A DNA stretch of 64,000 nucleotides. Origin: Caenorhabditis remanei. Taxonomy: Eukaryota; Nematoda; Chromadorea; Rhabditida; Rhabditidae. Every line of letters begins with the position of its first letter. The first letter of the stretch is position 1. The stretch is from positions 20,336,001-20,400,000 of the forward strand of contig NC_071332.1 in assembly GCF_010183535.1 (NCBI RefSeq), written 5' to 3'. Shown one piece after another: positions 44,228 through 54,721 of this stretch. A model generated the notes under the pieces. The model did not search any database and was not told the DNA's origin. It saw only the letters and a list, made by a program, of their open reading frames with translations. The position numbers and the translations under genes were made by a program.

Positions 44228-47200
44228 ATGCTGCCAGTTTTCCTCAAAATGCTCCCGAAAAACGAGCGAGAAGCGCTTTTTGATGTGGATGATCGAATTT
44301 TGATGCTGGAACGGAGGCTGAGCAATGCCAAGGCAGCGAAGGTAAATTATTTTTTTTGTTTTTGAAATGAAAATTTGGTTTTTTTATTTTTTTGACAAAA
44401 ACTTAATAAGAACGAATTCAGGACGCCTTCGTACACCATCTGCGTGGAAAATACCCGAATTGGACGCCGCCTCTCCCGGCATTGAGCTATCAGGAGGTAA
44501 ATTTTCGAAACTATTTTGAAAACTTTCAAAAACAAAGCGAAAATGGTATTGTCTTGTATCTAGTAGTGCCTCAAACCAGTTATACTATTTTTTTCCCAAA
44601 AGTCCAATTAATTCCCTAAATTTTAAGCCTAAAACCAGCTCGCTAGGCCAAAAACTGAAAAAGTTACAGATTTTCGAAAATTTTCGAAATTCTGAAACTC
44701 ACTAAAACTACCGTATCTAGACCAAATTCGTGGCGAGACCCATGAAATGTATATTTTCGAAATCAGGAAAGCAAGACGGTTCAAATGAGGATAATCATGA
44801 CCGGGTTCAAGCAATTTTGAACATTTCGAATTTTTGGGTCTCGCCGCGAAAATTTTTTTTGACATTTTTTTTTTGACAAATTATCGATTTTCAGGGAAAC
44901 TTCCCCGTACTAACATCCTCCAATCCCCATACCACTCCCAACTACCAAATAAACCGGGAACCCCTTCTGAGCCGCCTGTCCACTGGGGACTATCAGTGGG
45001 ATGTCAACGAGCAGAGGGGGAATCAGAATCGGATGGCTATCAGGAGAACACCGAATTATCCGTCAAACTTCACAACGTCTCCAATCGATATTCCGACGAG
45101 GTACGGTATTCAGTTTTCGTGGTGAGACCCAAAAAATGCCGAAAATTCAAAATTTTAGAATTCGACCATGATTATACTCATTCGAAAGCCCTTAATTCGC
45201 TGATTTCAAAAATGTAACTTTTTTCGAATTCGGATGAAAACTCACTGAGATACTGTAGTTTCAAGTTTTTGGGTCTCACCACGAAAACTCAATTTTTTCC
45301 AAATTTTCAAAAACTAGGCATGATTATACTCTTGTGAAAGCTCTCAGCCCGCTGATTCCAATGATTTCAAAATTTTTGGTCCTACAACGAAAACTAGCGG
45401 TTACGGTAGTTTCAAACTTTTTTGCACTCTTGAAAAATGAAAAGTACCGTAACTCAGCTAATTTCTATAATTAATTGCTGATTTTTAGTGCAAAATGACC
45501 GTAATCTTAACGGCTACAAGATCAAACAATAAAAAATGTAGATCACAGATTCATAAAAGAGAAAATTTCCGATTTCCAGTGGTCCCCTCCTGGAAAGTGA
45601 CATTCGTCGCTCGAAAATCCGACTCCGTGAGATTTCCGAAGAGTTGCGATCGATGAGAATCGATCGAATGAGTTTGAGTACGGATCAGTGGCTAGCCGAG
45701 CAGCCGTTCAGACAGAGAAGTGAGTTTTGGCTGGAATTAGGCCACGCCCCATTTCAGACAAAAAAAAAATCAAAAAAAAATTAGAAAAAATCGATAAAAA
45801 TGGTAAAAAATAGGAAAATATACAGAGCAGACGCGCAAGTTCGATGGAGCACGTTTGCAGTGTGAACCGAAAATTCAAAATTTTCAAAAAAAAATTTTTT
45901 TTTCAAAAATTCCAAATTCGCGCCAAATCTTAAAATTTTTGACTGATGGAGCGCTTAAAGTAAACTAACCAATTTTTTTGATTGCATTGAGTCCGGCATA
46001 CGCCAAAATCTCACGAAGAGCCATCTCATGCTTCGCCTCGAAATGACGTCGGAGAGCAGCGACACCGTCTGAAAAATAATTCGAAAATTGGATGATTAGA
46101 GGGCGTGGCTTAGCGCCCACTACTGAAAAATCAAATTTTTCGTGAAAATTTGAGTCATTTTCATCCAAAAACCATTGAAAACGGTCAATTTTCAAAAACG
46201 CGCCGGAGGCGCGCCAGTGTACAGTATTTTTTTGGCTAAATTGTGTGTTTTTGGACGGAAAACTAGATTTTTGAATCATAAAAGTAGATTTCTAAAAAAT
46301 TCCCATACAAAGTACGATAATTTTCGTCAAAAAACCATCGAAAACGGTCTATTTTCTAAAACGCGCCGACGGCGCGCCAGTGTACTGTACTTTTTGGCCA
46401 AACATTGAATTTTTGAATCGAAAAAGAAGTTTTCTGAAAATTTCCATGCAAATTTTGTATATTTTCACACAAAAATTGCTGATTTTCGTCGAAAAACCAT
46501 CGAAAACGATCGATTTCCAAAAACGCGTCGACGGCGCGCCAGTGTACAGTACTTTTTGACCAAATCGTGTGTTTTTGGACGGAAAATTAGATTTTTGAAT
46601 GATAAAAGTATATTTCTAAAAATTTCCATACAAAGTACGATAATTTTCGTCAAAAAACCATCGAAAACGGTCTATTTTCAAAAACGCGTCGACGGCGCGC
46701 CAGTGTACAGTAGTTTTTGGCCAAATCGGGTCTTTTTGGGCAAGAAATTGAATTTTTGAATCAAAAATAGGTGTTTAAAAAAAAATCCATGCAAAATACA
46801 ATAATTTTCGTTAAAAATCCACCAAAAACGGTCGATTTTCAAAAACGCGCCGATGGCGCGCCAGATATATATACATTTCTACTCATAATCAATAGTTTTT
46901 GATCAAAACTTTCAGATTTTTTTGATTTTTCTGATATTTTGGACTACTTGGCGTATCATTTAAGCAAATTTTTGCCAAAAAAGACTAGATACAGCCTACT
47001 TCGAAAAACGCGCCGAAGGTGCGCCACATTCACACATTTCTACCCAAAATCGGCCGTTTTTGGCTCAAAATTTTTGGATTTTTTTGGTTTTCTTAACATT
47101 TTCGGCTGTCTGGTGCTCTTAAACACAGAAAAACTCACTTTTAACATGATAATGCTTGTCACAACACCGACACTGGAAGACGTCTGGTTGGACCTCGTGT

Positions 47201-49612
47201 CCGAGAAGATATCGAAGAGCAACCATGGTTTTCAGGTGGTTTTGAGTGTTTTGGAGCTGAAAATCACTCAAAATGACAAGAAAATTATGAGGAAAAAGTG
47301 AAAAATTCAAAAAAACTGAAAAAAATTCTCGAAAAATTCAAAAATCGACAAAATTAGACCGCGTCTGGAAGGATCTCGATTGGGGGACACTTTTCCAGAA
47401 TGTCAATTTTTTTCGTTTTCTCGCGTGGCCCAACACGGAAATCCGGATTTTTAGACGACGCGGGCGGCCCCGTCGGGGGGTCAATACGTAAATAACAACA
47501 AAAAAAAGATTACGGTGGAGGCCTTAGGCCAACGAGGCCAGGGTCACGTCTTTTTTGTTTTTTGCGTGAATTCTTTTTTATAGATTTTCACTTTTTTTCG
47601 GAGAGAAAACTCTTGAGATATCGACCTATTATTCGGATTTCTTCAAAAAAAAAATTTTTTTTCGAAAATTTTTTTCAGCATTTTTTTGATGGAAACCCTC
47701 TAAAACTGTGTAATTTCTCCGTTTTCTTGTGAGATTCCGACAGAAAGAAACAAAAAATCCAGTTTTTGAGACAAAAATTCAAATTCTGAGTGAATTCTCG
47801 GCGAAGTTCGGTAGAGCGCACTTGCATCGCCCCCTGCTGCCGAGAATATGAATATTTAGTGATTTTTCAGTGATTTTCTGAATTTTTAGCGGTAATTTTG
47901 TGTTTAGAATATAATGAATTGCTTTTTGAACCAAATCAACCATAATATGGCAAAAATTTCAGATTTTCCAGAATTTTTGAAAAATTGCAAAAAAAAATTT
48001 CGAAATTTTTTTCAGAATTTGTTTTTTTCAAAAAAGGTACTGAAACTGTGTGGTTCATTGTTTTCTCTGCTGATAGTCTTACAAAACATCCAGTTTTTAC
48101 TCAAAAATTCAAATCGGAAGCGAATTTTATGTGGAGTTCGATAGAGCGCACTTGCATCACCGCCAGCTGGCGAGAATTTGAATTTTCAGTGATTTTCTAA
48201 ATTTTTGGCGGTAATTTTGTGTTTAGAATACAATTCACTGTTTTCAGAACAAAATCAACCATAATATGGCAAAAATTTCAGATTTTCCAGAATTTTTTGA
48301 AAAATTGCAACAAAAAAAAATTCGCATTTTTTTCATATTTTCTTGAGAATGGTACTAAAACATCAAAAAAAAAGAGAAAAAATCCAGTTTCTGACACAAA
48401 AATTCAAATTCCAAACCAATTTTAGGCGAAGTTCGGTAGAGCGCACTTGCATCACCACCTGCTACTGGCAATTTGAATTTTTAGTGATTTTTGGCGGAAA
48501 AATTGTGTTTAAAATACAATTAATTGCTGTTTGAACGAAATTAACCATAATTATAGCAAAAATTTCAGATTTTCCAGAATTTTTGAAAAATTGCAAAATA
48601 ATTTTTTTTTTCGAATTAAAAAAAAAGAATTTCGTCGCAAGAGCTCAAAAACTGCGTAGTTTTTGTATTTCCTTGCACTATTCCAACAAAAAACCCAGTT
48701 TTTGACTCAAAAATTCAAATTCCAAGCCAAACTCAGGTGAAGTTCGGTAGAGCGCACTTGCATCACAACCACGTGAAAAAAAAAGTGAAAATCAGTAGAA
48801 AAAGGTTTCTAGCAAGTGTTTTGAACATACCCGAGCACATTTTCAGGAAAATTTTTTACTTTTTGAGAAAAAAAATTCCAATTTTTTTTTCAAATTTTCC
48901 ATTTCCAGCCGTCTCCCTTCACTTCCACCCCTCCGACCATCACCAAACCGATCATCTGGAGCAAGCACGTCTTCATCTCTCTCGTCTCGATCTGACCGAG
49001 ACCACGCCCATCGACACGCCCACCGAAGAGCGAAAAATCGATATTCAAATGACTGAAAATCACGAGAAACTGTTGAACGAGATGAGGGCGGAGTCTTCGA
49101 GTGCGGTGGGCGTGGCCTCGGTGGCTCCGCCCACTCAAGCTCCACCCCCTCGTGTTGTCCAATGGGAACTTCCTCAACAACAAGTGGCTCAAGTTCAAGC
49201 CCCGCCTCCTCCAGTAGTCCAGGCTCCGCCCCCTCAGGTCGCTCCGCCTCCTCCGGTGGTCCAGGCTCCGCCCCCAGTCACCGGAGGCGTCTCTGACCTT
49301 TTCAAAAATATGGATTTGGACACGGATAGTGATGACACCCCGAGGTATGTAGATCAAATTTTTTTGCTGTTGAAAAAAATCAATTTTTTCAGACAAGCCC
49401 CGCCCCCTCAGCAACCACAACAGACAGTGGATTACGGTCAACTACTGAAAACTATCGGCAGTATGGCGGGAGGAGATTCAAGTAGTGATGAAGGGGATGC
49501 GAATCCTAGGCCATCGTTTGGGATTTCTAGGCCACCAGTAAGACAGCAACAGCAAAAAAGTTTGATGTTTAGAGATGATGAGGAGTCGGATATTGATGAA
49601 TTTTTTCATTGA
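44228..49612 (+). CDS. Uncharacterised Pro/Gln-rich protein
   Basis: Exons 44228-44341, 44422-44496, 44895-45100, 45580-45719, 48909-49344 and 49393-49612 join in frame (396 aa). An in-frame stop lies about 60 nt upstream of ATG 44228, and no upstream exon was found. The N-terminus is a short helical region (LPKNEREALFDVDDRILMLE, ERRLSNAKAAK). A mid-section with a charged helix follows (SDIRRSKIRLREISEELRSM). Next come repeats of APPPPVVQAPPPQV and then Asp/Ser-rich DLDTDSDDTP and GGDSSSDEGD segments. The C-terminus is acidic (DDEESDIDEFF). No family recognised; disorder and short helices suggest an adaptor or scaffold. Intron 4 (3.2 kb) houses an antisense finger gene. AATAAA at 49963-49968 puts five hairpins in the 3' UTR. 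Confidence 0.8.
45965..47226 (-). CDS. 63-aa BED-like finger gene nested in intron
   Basis: Two exons on the minus strand, 47139-47226 (ATG in AAAACCATGG, ends AAA A|GTGAGT) and 45965-46068 (after TTTTCAG, stop TAG), join in phase to give 63 residues. An acceptor 30 nt before the ATG (GATTTTCAG|CTCC) fits trans-splicing. The finger runs FQCRCCDKHYHVK (Cys pair), then GVAALRRHFEAKHE (two His four residues apart), the C-x2-C...H-x4-H layout of BED fingers, but without the usual N-terminal W/F motif. A short helix follows, ending AIKKIG. The gene lies wholly in intron 4 of the plus-strand gene. Its own intron is a 162-bp tandem array. The full-length BED gene 3 kb away is a possible relative. 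Confidence 0.65.
46170..47060. repeat. 162-bp tandem array
   Basis: GGCGCGCCAGTGTACAGTA-like blocks recur at about 46209, 46372, 46534, 46694 and 46854 (period 160-162 bp), with a more diverged unit near 47015. Each unit holds TTTTCGTCAAAAAACCATCG and AAAACGCGCCGACGGCGCG. The array makes up nearly all of the intron of the nested finger gene. Confidence 0.85.
47340..47550. other. GC-rich patch with open frames
   Basis: Compared with its surroundings this stretch is GC-rich and unique. On the minus strand a frame of about 45 codons reads protein-like (PPASSKNPDFRVGPREKTKK, then IDILEKCPP, ending EILPDAV before a stop). It has no ATG and no acceptor, and the other strand is open too. It may be a promoter or 5' leader of the nested finger gene, or the last exon of something not otherwise seen. 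Confidence 0.3.
47800..48765. repeat. ~310-bp repeats with AGTTCGGTAGAGCGCACTTG
   Basis: The block (A)GTTCG(G/A)TAGAGCGCACTTGCATC recurs at about 47808, 48136, 48431 and 48741. AAAATTTCAGATTTTCCAGAATTTTTGAAAAATTGCAA recurs between copies. The period is 295-330 bp. All lie in intron 4 of the plus-strand gene, upstream of its exon 5. The same short block appears at 41525-41625 and 45835. Confidence 0.75.
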
Positions 49613-49905
49613 TCGTCGGTGGCCTAGTTTTTGGAAAGTTAGGCCACCTAATTTCTTTCATATATTTATTGATGGCCTAACTTTTCAGGAAGTTAGGCCA
49701 TCTTGAGTAGCACTGCATTTCTTGTCGGTGGCCTAGCTTTTGGGAAGTTAGGCCACCATTTCCGTTTTTTCCTTGGTGGCCTAACTTTCTCAAAAGCTAG
49801 GCCACCATTTTAAGTTATTGGCCATAATGAATAATAATCATCGCTATTACCCATCCCGTTTCAGTTTTAATGTCGGTGGCCTAATTTTCCTTTTAAAATT
49901 TCGGC
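49612..49905. repeat. Five hairpins in a 3' UTR
   Basis: Five successive short inverted repeats have stems GGTGGCCTA(G/A) and (C)TAGGCCACC or GATGGCCTAAC / GTTAGGCCATC with loops of about 8-15 nt: near 49618, 49673, 49727, 49770 and 49877. They lie between the stop codon and the AATAAA (49963) of the plus-strand gene, so its mRNA would carry them. They belong to the GGTGGCCTAG family of 32.4-34.7 kb. Confidence 0.75.
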
Positions 49906-50004
49906 CACCTTTCGATTTTCACTATTTAAAAAAATATTTTCTTCTCAAATCGATTCTCCTTGAATAAATGATACATGATACGAATAAAACACGAAAAAAT
50001 ATTA

Positions 50005-53000
50005 TTATTGACTATGCTGAGCACTCTTTTTCGCCGCTTCCAATTTGGCCAAGTGTGGGAACATGTGTGGTGGGTTGGCCGGTGTGGTGAATCTGCAAAA
50101 ATAGGTTGGAATTGTTTAAAAAAAAGCGAAAAAATCAACAAAAAAAAAGAAAAAACGTTTTTGCCACCGCGCGGACTCGAACCCCGGTCGTTCTACTACC
50201 GATGTCTACCTTAGCCTTCTCGCCGGATGTGAAAATTCTGAAAATCGACCGATTTTTCCCAATTTTTTTGAGTTTTTTGGCAGTCTGTGTGCCCGAAAAT
50301 CCGGAAAACGGAAAAAAATCAACAAAAAAAAAGAAAAAAAAGTTTTTTGCCACGGTGCGGACTCGAACCCTGGTCGTTCTGTCACCGATGTCTACCTTTA
50401 CCTCCGAACCTTCTCGCCGGATGTGAAAATTCTCAAAATCAATCGATTTTTCTCAAATTTTTTTTAGTTTTTCCGGCTGTCTGTGAGTCTGTGTGTCCCA
50501 ATGTCCCCCACCGTACCCTGCAGCCGCTTTGGCCGGCTGATTAGGGCGTTTTGAACGATTCCGGTGGCAAATTGTGTGGTTGTTTGATGGGCGGTTGGCA
50601 CGTTTTTGATTTCGATCTGAAAAAAAAAATCTGAAAAAAATCGATAATAGGCCACGCCCCCTAGCCGCTCAAAACTCAAAAATTGATGAATTTTAGCCTA
50701 TTTTAGCCCATTTTTGGTTGTTTTGAACCAAAAAAAACGCGCCAACGTCACGCCAGTCACCTCAAAAACGCTGGAATCTCTGAAATTCGCTTCTTCTTCT
50801 CCGTTTTATCACTTTTCGGTGTCCGATTATACATAGAGTCACTGAATATGCGAATCATCGACGGCGTCGTCATTGTGTCCGCCGATTTCATTGACGGTTG
50901 AGGAGGGGGCGGAGCTTGAGTGAAAAGGGGCGTGGCTTGTTGAGCGACAGTCAGAGACGATTTTAGTGCCGAGATTTCGAGATCTTTCGCTTGAAGCAGT
51001 TCGTACGCCGTCTCGAGTTGTCTGGAAATGTTGGAATTTGGAAATTTTGGAAAAACGAGTCAAAGGCGCGCCAGACTCCATTTTTTTTCGTGAAATCGGC
51101 TCCCATCTTAATGTCTGTCTGTCTATCTGTGCGTGCTGATGTTCCAAACGCGCCCAAGGCGCGCTAGCCGCTTCATTTTCTCATTTATGTTCGATCTGGC
51201 GCGCGATTGACGCGTTTTTCAATTTTTTCCCTATAAATGGTGCATCGACTCTCATTTTTCTGCTGTTTCCAATGTCTGTGCGTCCGGATGTCCAAACCGC
51301 GTCCAAGGTGCGCCAGTCTTCTATTTTCTTGTTTTTCGACTACCTGGCGCACGTTTGGCGCGTTTTTTTCAAAGTTTTCCAATAAATGGTCCATCTGATC
51401 TTTTTTTTTGTTCCTGTTTTCAATGTCTGTGCGTCCGGATGTCCAAAAAGCGCTCAAGGCGCGCCAGTCTCCTATTTTTCTAGTTTTTGGAGTATCTGGG
51501 GTGCGTTTGACGCGTTTTTTCTGGAAATAATGCATCGGCTCTCATTGTTCTGCTGTTTTCAATGTCTGTGCGTCCGGAAGTCCGAAACGCGTCCACGGCA
51601 CGCCAGAAACTCCACTTCTTAATTTTGAGCGTAGCTGGCGCGCGTTTGACGCGTTTCTAACGGATTTTCCTCGTTTTTGGGTTGAAAAGCTCCAAATTCT
51701 TGGAATTTTTCCGAGTTTTCCGTCTATTTATCGATTTTTCCGTCTTCTCACTTCTTATAATTATCTTTTTTCGCCTTCTGCTCATTGTGTGCTTCTCTCA
51801 ATCGGTCAAAGTGTCGCTCCTTCTTCGTCAATCCCATGAATAGATTCGCCCGTTGGCGGGCTTGAAAAGTGATCGATCGGCCGAGATCCTTTGTGATTTT
51901 TTGAATGTCCTCGTGGATTGGTGTGAACATTTCTTTTACCTGACGAAAAAAAATTAATTTAAAAAAAAATTGTTTTGAATTTTTTTTCAACAAAGTTTTT
52001 CCTTGGGAAAACAACTTTTTTCCAGATTTTAGTGGTTTTTGCCCAAATTATGCATTTTCAAAAAAAAAAATTTTTTTTTTCGAAATTTTTTTTTTGAATA
52101 AAATTTTTTTCTCCAAAATTCGAAATTTTTAACTGTTCCAGACCAATTCCACCCCGAAAAATTCATTTATCACATCAATTTTCACCCCAGACGCCTCCTT
52201 CTACCTGTTCCGGCATCGTCGGTCCCATTTTGAGGAGACGGATCGGTTGGACACCACACTCGATGCATTTCAGTGGTTGGGACATTCCTGAAATTGAAAA
52301 ATTTTGAAGTGGAAGATGGAAGGATTGCTGGAGCGCCTGTGGCGCGAATTTCACGGAGATCGCGTCAAAGGCGCGCCAGCTCGAACAAAAATAAGAAAAT
52401 GAAGCGGCTGGTGCACCTTCGGCGCGTTTCGGACATCCGAACGCACAGACATTGAAAACAGCCAGATTTTGCGAAAACTTTAAAAATTCATAATTTTTTA
52501 CTGAAAAGTTGATTTTTTTTTAGGATTTCTGGGCTGAAAATAGGAAATTTAGCTGTTTTTATTGGGTTTTAATATAAAAATCTGAGTTTTAAGCCATAAT
52601 ATGCATCATTTGACCAAAAAATGACTTCACGCATCAAAGGCGCGCCAGTAATTGTCAAAAATGAAATTTCGGTAAATTTTCGCTTTTTTTAGATCTAGTC
52701 GATCAATTTCAGTCTTCTAGAACCAAAAAAATGCGAATTTTCATCGAAAAATTGCTTATTTTTATGAATTTTCAGTCAGAAATCGCAATTTTTCAAAAAA
52801 CGCGCCAGTAAACCGATTTTCAGCTAGAAAATTGGATTTTTCGCAGTGTAAATTCGAATTTCTAGCAGTTTTCCGTCAGAAACAGTGAAAAATTCTGATT
52901 TTTTGGTCAAAAATCGCATATTTCCGGTGAAAATCGCTATTTTTCGAAAAAGCGCCGAAGGCGCACCAGTAAGAGCATCTGGAGCCGATTTCCAGTTAGA

Positions 53001-53596
53001 AAATTGAATTTTTCGAGAAAACAAACAAGAAATTTGAGTTTCTAGCAGTTTTCTAGAGAGAAACAGTGAAAAATCAAGTGTTCTCAGGCAAATGAGGCTA
53101 TTTTTCGAAAAACGCGTCAAAGGCGCGCCAGAATTAAACTCATTGAGCCGATTTTCAGCCAGAAACTATAATTTTCGCAGTGAAAATTCAAATTTCCAGC
53201 AGTTATCAGTAGAGAAACAGTGAAAAATCAAGTGTTTTCAAGCAAAAATTGCTTATTTCCGGTTAAAACCGTTTTTTTTGCAAAAAAGCGTCAAAGGCGC
53301 GCCAGAATTCAAATCAAAAGCTGATTTTCAGTTAAAAATTGGATTTTTTGGTAAAAAAAACTGCAAAAATTCGAATTTCTGACAGTTTTCTATATAGAAA
53401 CAGTGAAAAAGCCAGGGTTTCTTCAATTTTTTAATAGTTTTTTGGCTGAAAATCTGAAATTTTCCGTACCACAACTATCCTCTGTCTGACACAACTGTTT
53501 ACAGTCGACACAGAACAAATGCATACAATTTGAAATGTAGAAATCGAGAGATTTCGACGGAAACTGGAAGCAGTGGAAGCAGTGAACGGATTCCAT
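50005..53596 (-). CDS. ZHP/RNF212-type RING protein
   Basis: Exons 53470-53596, 52205-52287, 51752-51939, 50761-51021, 50517-50616 and 50005-50092 (about 281 aa). The ATG directly follows TTTCCAG, so trans-splicing is likely. The RING starts at residue 3: VHCFHC, then CMHLFCVDC, and a third pair CIECG from exon 2. VKEMFTPIHEDIQKI follows, then a coiled coil (QARQRANLFMGLTKKERHFD through LQAKDLEISALKSSL) and a Pro/Ser/Thr tail with FKRP and a basic C-terminus. This is the order of the nematode ZHP-1 to -4 proteins, which act at the synaptonemal complex in crossover control as SUMO/ubiquitin-type ligases. Exon 5 joins exons 4 and 6 in frame only if one base is removed (best at the four T 50549-50552); otherwise it stops early at CCC TAA. 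Introns are full of GCGCGCCAG repeats. The SDA1 gene lies 1.1 kb upstream on the same strand. Confidence 0.82.
50155..50424 (-). repeat. tRNA-derived repeat pair, cluster 7
   Basis: Units at about 50157-50226 and 50342-50420, 185 bp apart, with B box GGTTCGAGTCC in both. The first has lost part of the A-box region (CTACCTTAGCCTTCTC). They lie in the last intron of the ZHP gene. Confidence 0.75.
51110..51660. repeat. ~150-bp tandem array in ZHP intron 3
   Basis: Units combine TCTGTGCGTCCGGATGTCC, AAACGCGTCCAAGGCGCGCCAG and GGCGCGCGTTTGACGCGTTTTT. They start near 51125, 51270, 51421 and 51562 (period about 145-150 bp). The same composite occurs at 55240-55600 in the last SDA1 introns. Confidence 0.8.
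52290..53430. repeat. Motif-rich ZHP intron 1
   Basis: About six GCGTCAAAGGCGCGCCAG-like motifs (near 52363, 52631, 52960, 53107 and 53287) separated by 150-300 bp, with shared GATTTTCAG..AGAAAATTG and CAGTTTTC..AGAAACAGTGAAAAA blocks. No exon was found among them. Confidence 0.6.
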
Positions 53597-53599
53597 CTG

Positions 53600-54620
53600 G
53601 AAATTCAAGTTCTGAAAATCTGAAAATGCGCTCCAATGATAAATTATCAATGGAGCACATTTGAAAATGACAAAATAGTAGAGAAAAAGATGAAAAATGG
53701 AGAATTTTCAACTAAAAAATACAAAAAAATGTCGAAAAACTTGATTTTGGAATTTCATTTTTGTGCAAAAATCAACAAAAAACCAAATGGAAAATCAACA
53801 AAATTTTAACAATAATTGGGGATAAGGGGGCGGAGCTTAAAAAGGGGCGGAGCTAACAATTTGAGGGGAAAACAAAGAAAAATAGGCCAAAAATCGCCAT
53901 TTTTGACAATTTTCAGATAATGTCTGGCGCGCTTTTGGCGCGTCGATTGAAAAAAAAAACCATTTTTGACCGAAAAAAAACGATTTTTGGTGGGAAGTGA
54001 ACTTTTAGAGGAAAAATCCAATTTTTGTCTAAAAAAATCCAATTTTTGACCGATTTTCTGAAGAAATTTCAGTAAAAAAAAATGACAAACAAGTAACAGA
54101 ATATGAAGATAAGGGGCGGAGCTTAAAAAGGGGCGGTGCTAACAATTTGAGAGGGGATAAACGAGAAAAAATGGGACAAAAATAATTAATTTTCCAACAT
54201 TTCCATCACAAAAACCGTCAATTTCATGTTGGCTGGCGCGCTTTTGACGCGTGGATCGAAAAAAACCGTTTTTGACTCAAAAAATGAAATTTGTGGAGCA
54301 GAAATTGGAGTTTTTGGAGCAAAAAAATAGAAAAAAGGTATAAAAAGACAAAGAAAACGATAGAAAACGAGCAAAAAGTGAAATTTTAGAGAAAAAATCC
54401 GTCAAAAATCCAATTTTCAGCCTTAAATTATCATTTTGAGCTAAAAATTCAGTTTTTGACAGATTTTTTAAAGAAATTTCAGAAAAAAAGGTAAAAATAA
54501 CAATGAAAACAAGGAAAAACGACAAACATTTTTAAAACAGTGATTGAGGATAATGGGCGGAGCTTAAAAGGGGCGGGGCTAACAATTTGAGGGGAAAACA
54601 GAGGAAAATAGGGCTAATTT
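53600..54620. repeat. Three-unit repeat between ZHP and SDA1
   Basis: GGGGCGGAGCTTAAAA..GGGGCGG(A/T/G)GCTAACAATTTGAG occurs at 53826, 54112 and 54553. Between them are GGCGCGCTTTTGACGCGT-type motifs (53929, 54232) and A/T-rich filler. This fills the intergenic space between the SDA1 stop and the ZHP start; no exon is seen. Confidence 0.7.
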
Positions 54621-54721
54621 TAGTCATAAAATACCAATTTTGATGCTAAAAATTAGATTTTTGACCGATTTTTTCAGAATTTTCAGTAAAAAATGAGAAA
54701 ATAACAATGAAAATTCAAAAA

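Noticed and set aside
46170..47060. CRISPR-like array
   Set aside because: The regular spacing is that of a eukaryotic intronic tandem repeat. The whole unit is repeated, without unique spacers, and the surroundings are nematode genes.
48737..48908. Extension of the 49-kb ORF upstream of 48909
   Set aside because: The upstream part is intron sequence, including a repeat core and a TTTCCAG acceptor at 48908. Exon 5 joins exon 4 in phase at that acceptor.
35267..50424. tRNA-like units as functional tRNA genes
   Set aside because: They keep Pol III boxes but have no proper anticodon stem or acceptor stem and occur as near-identical multiples with a common 190-bp spacing.
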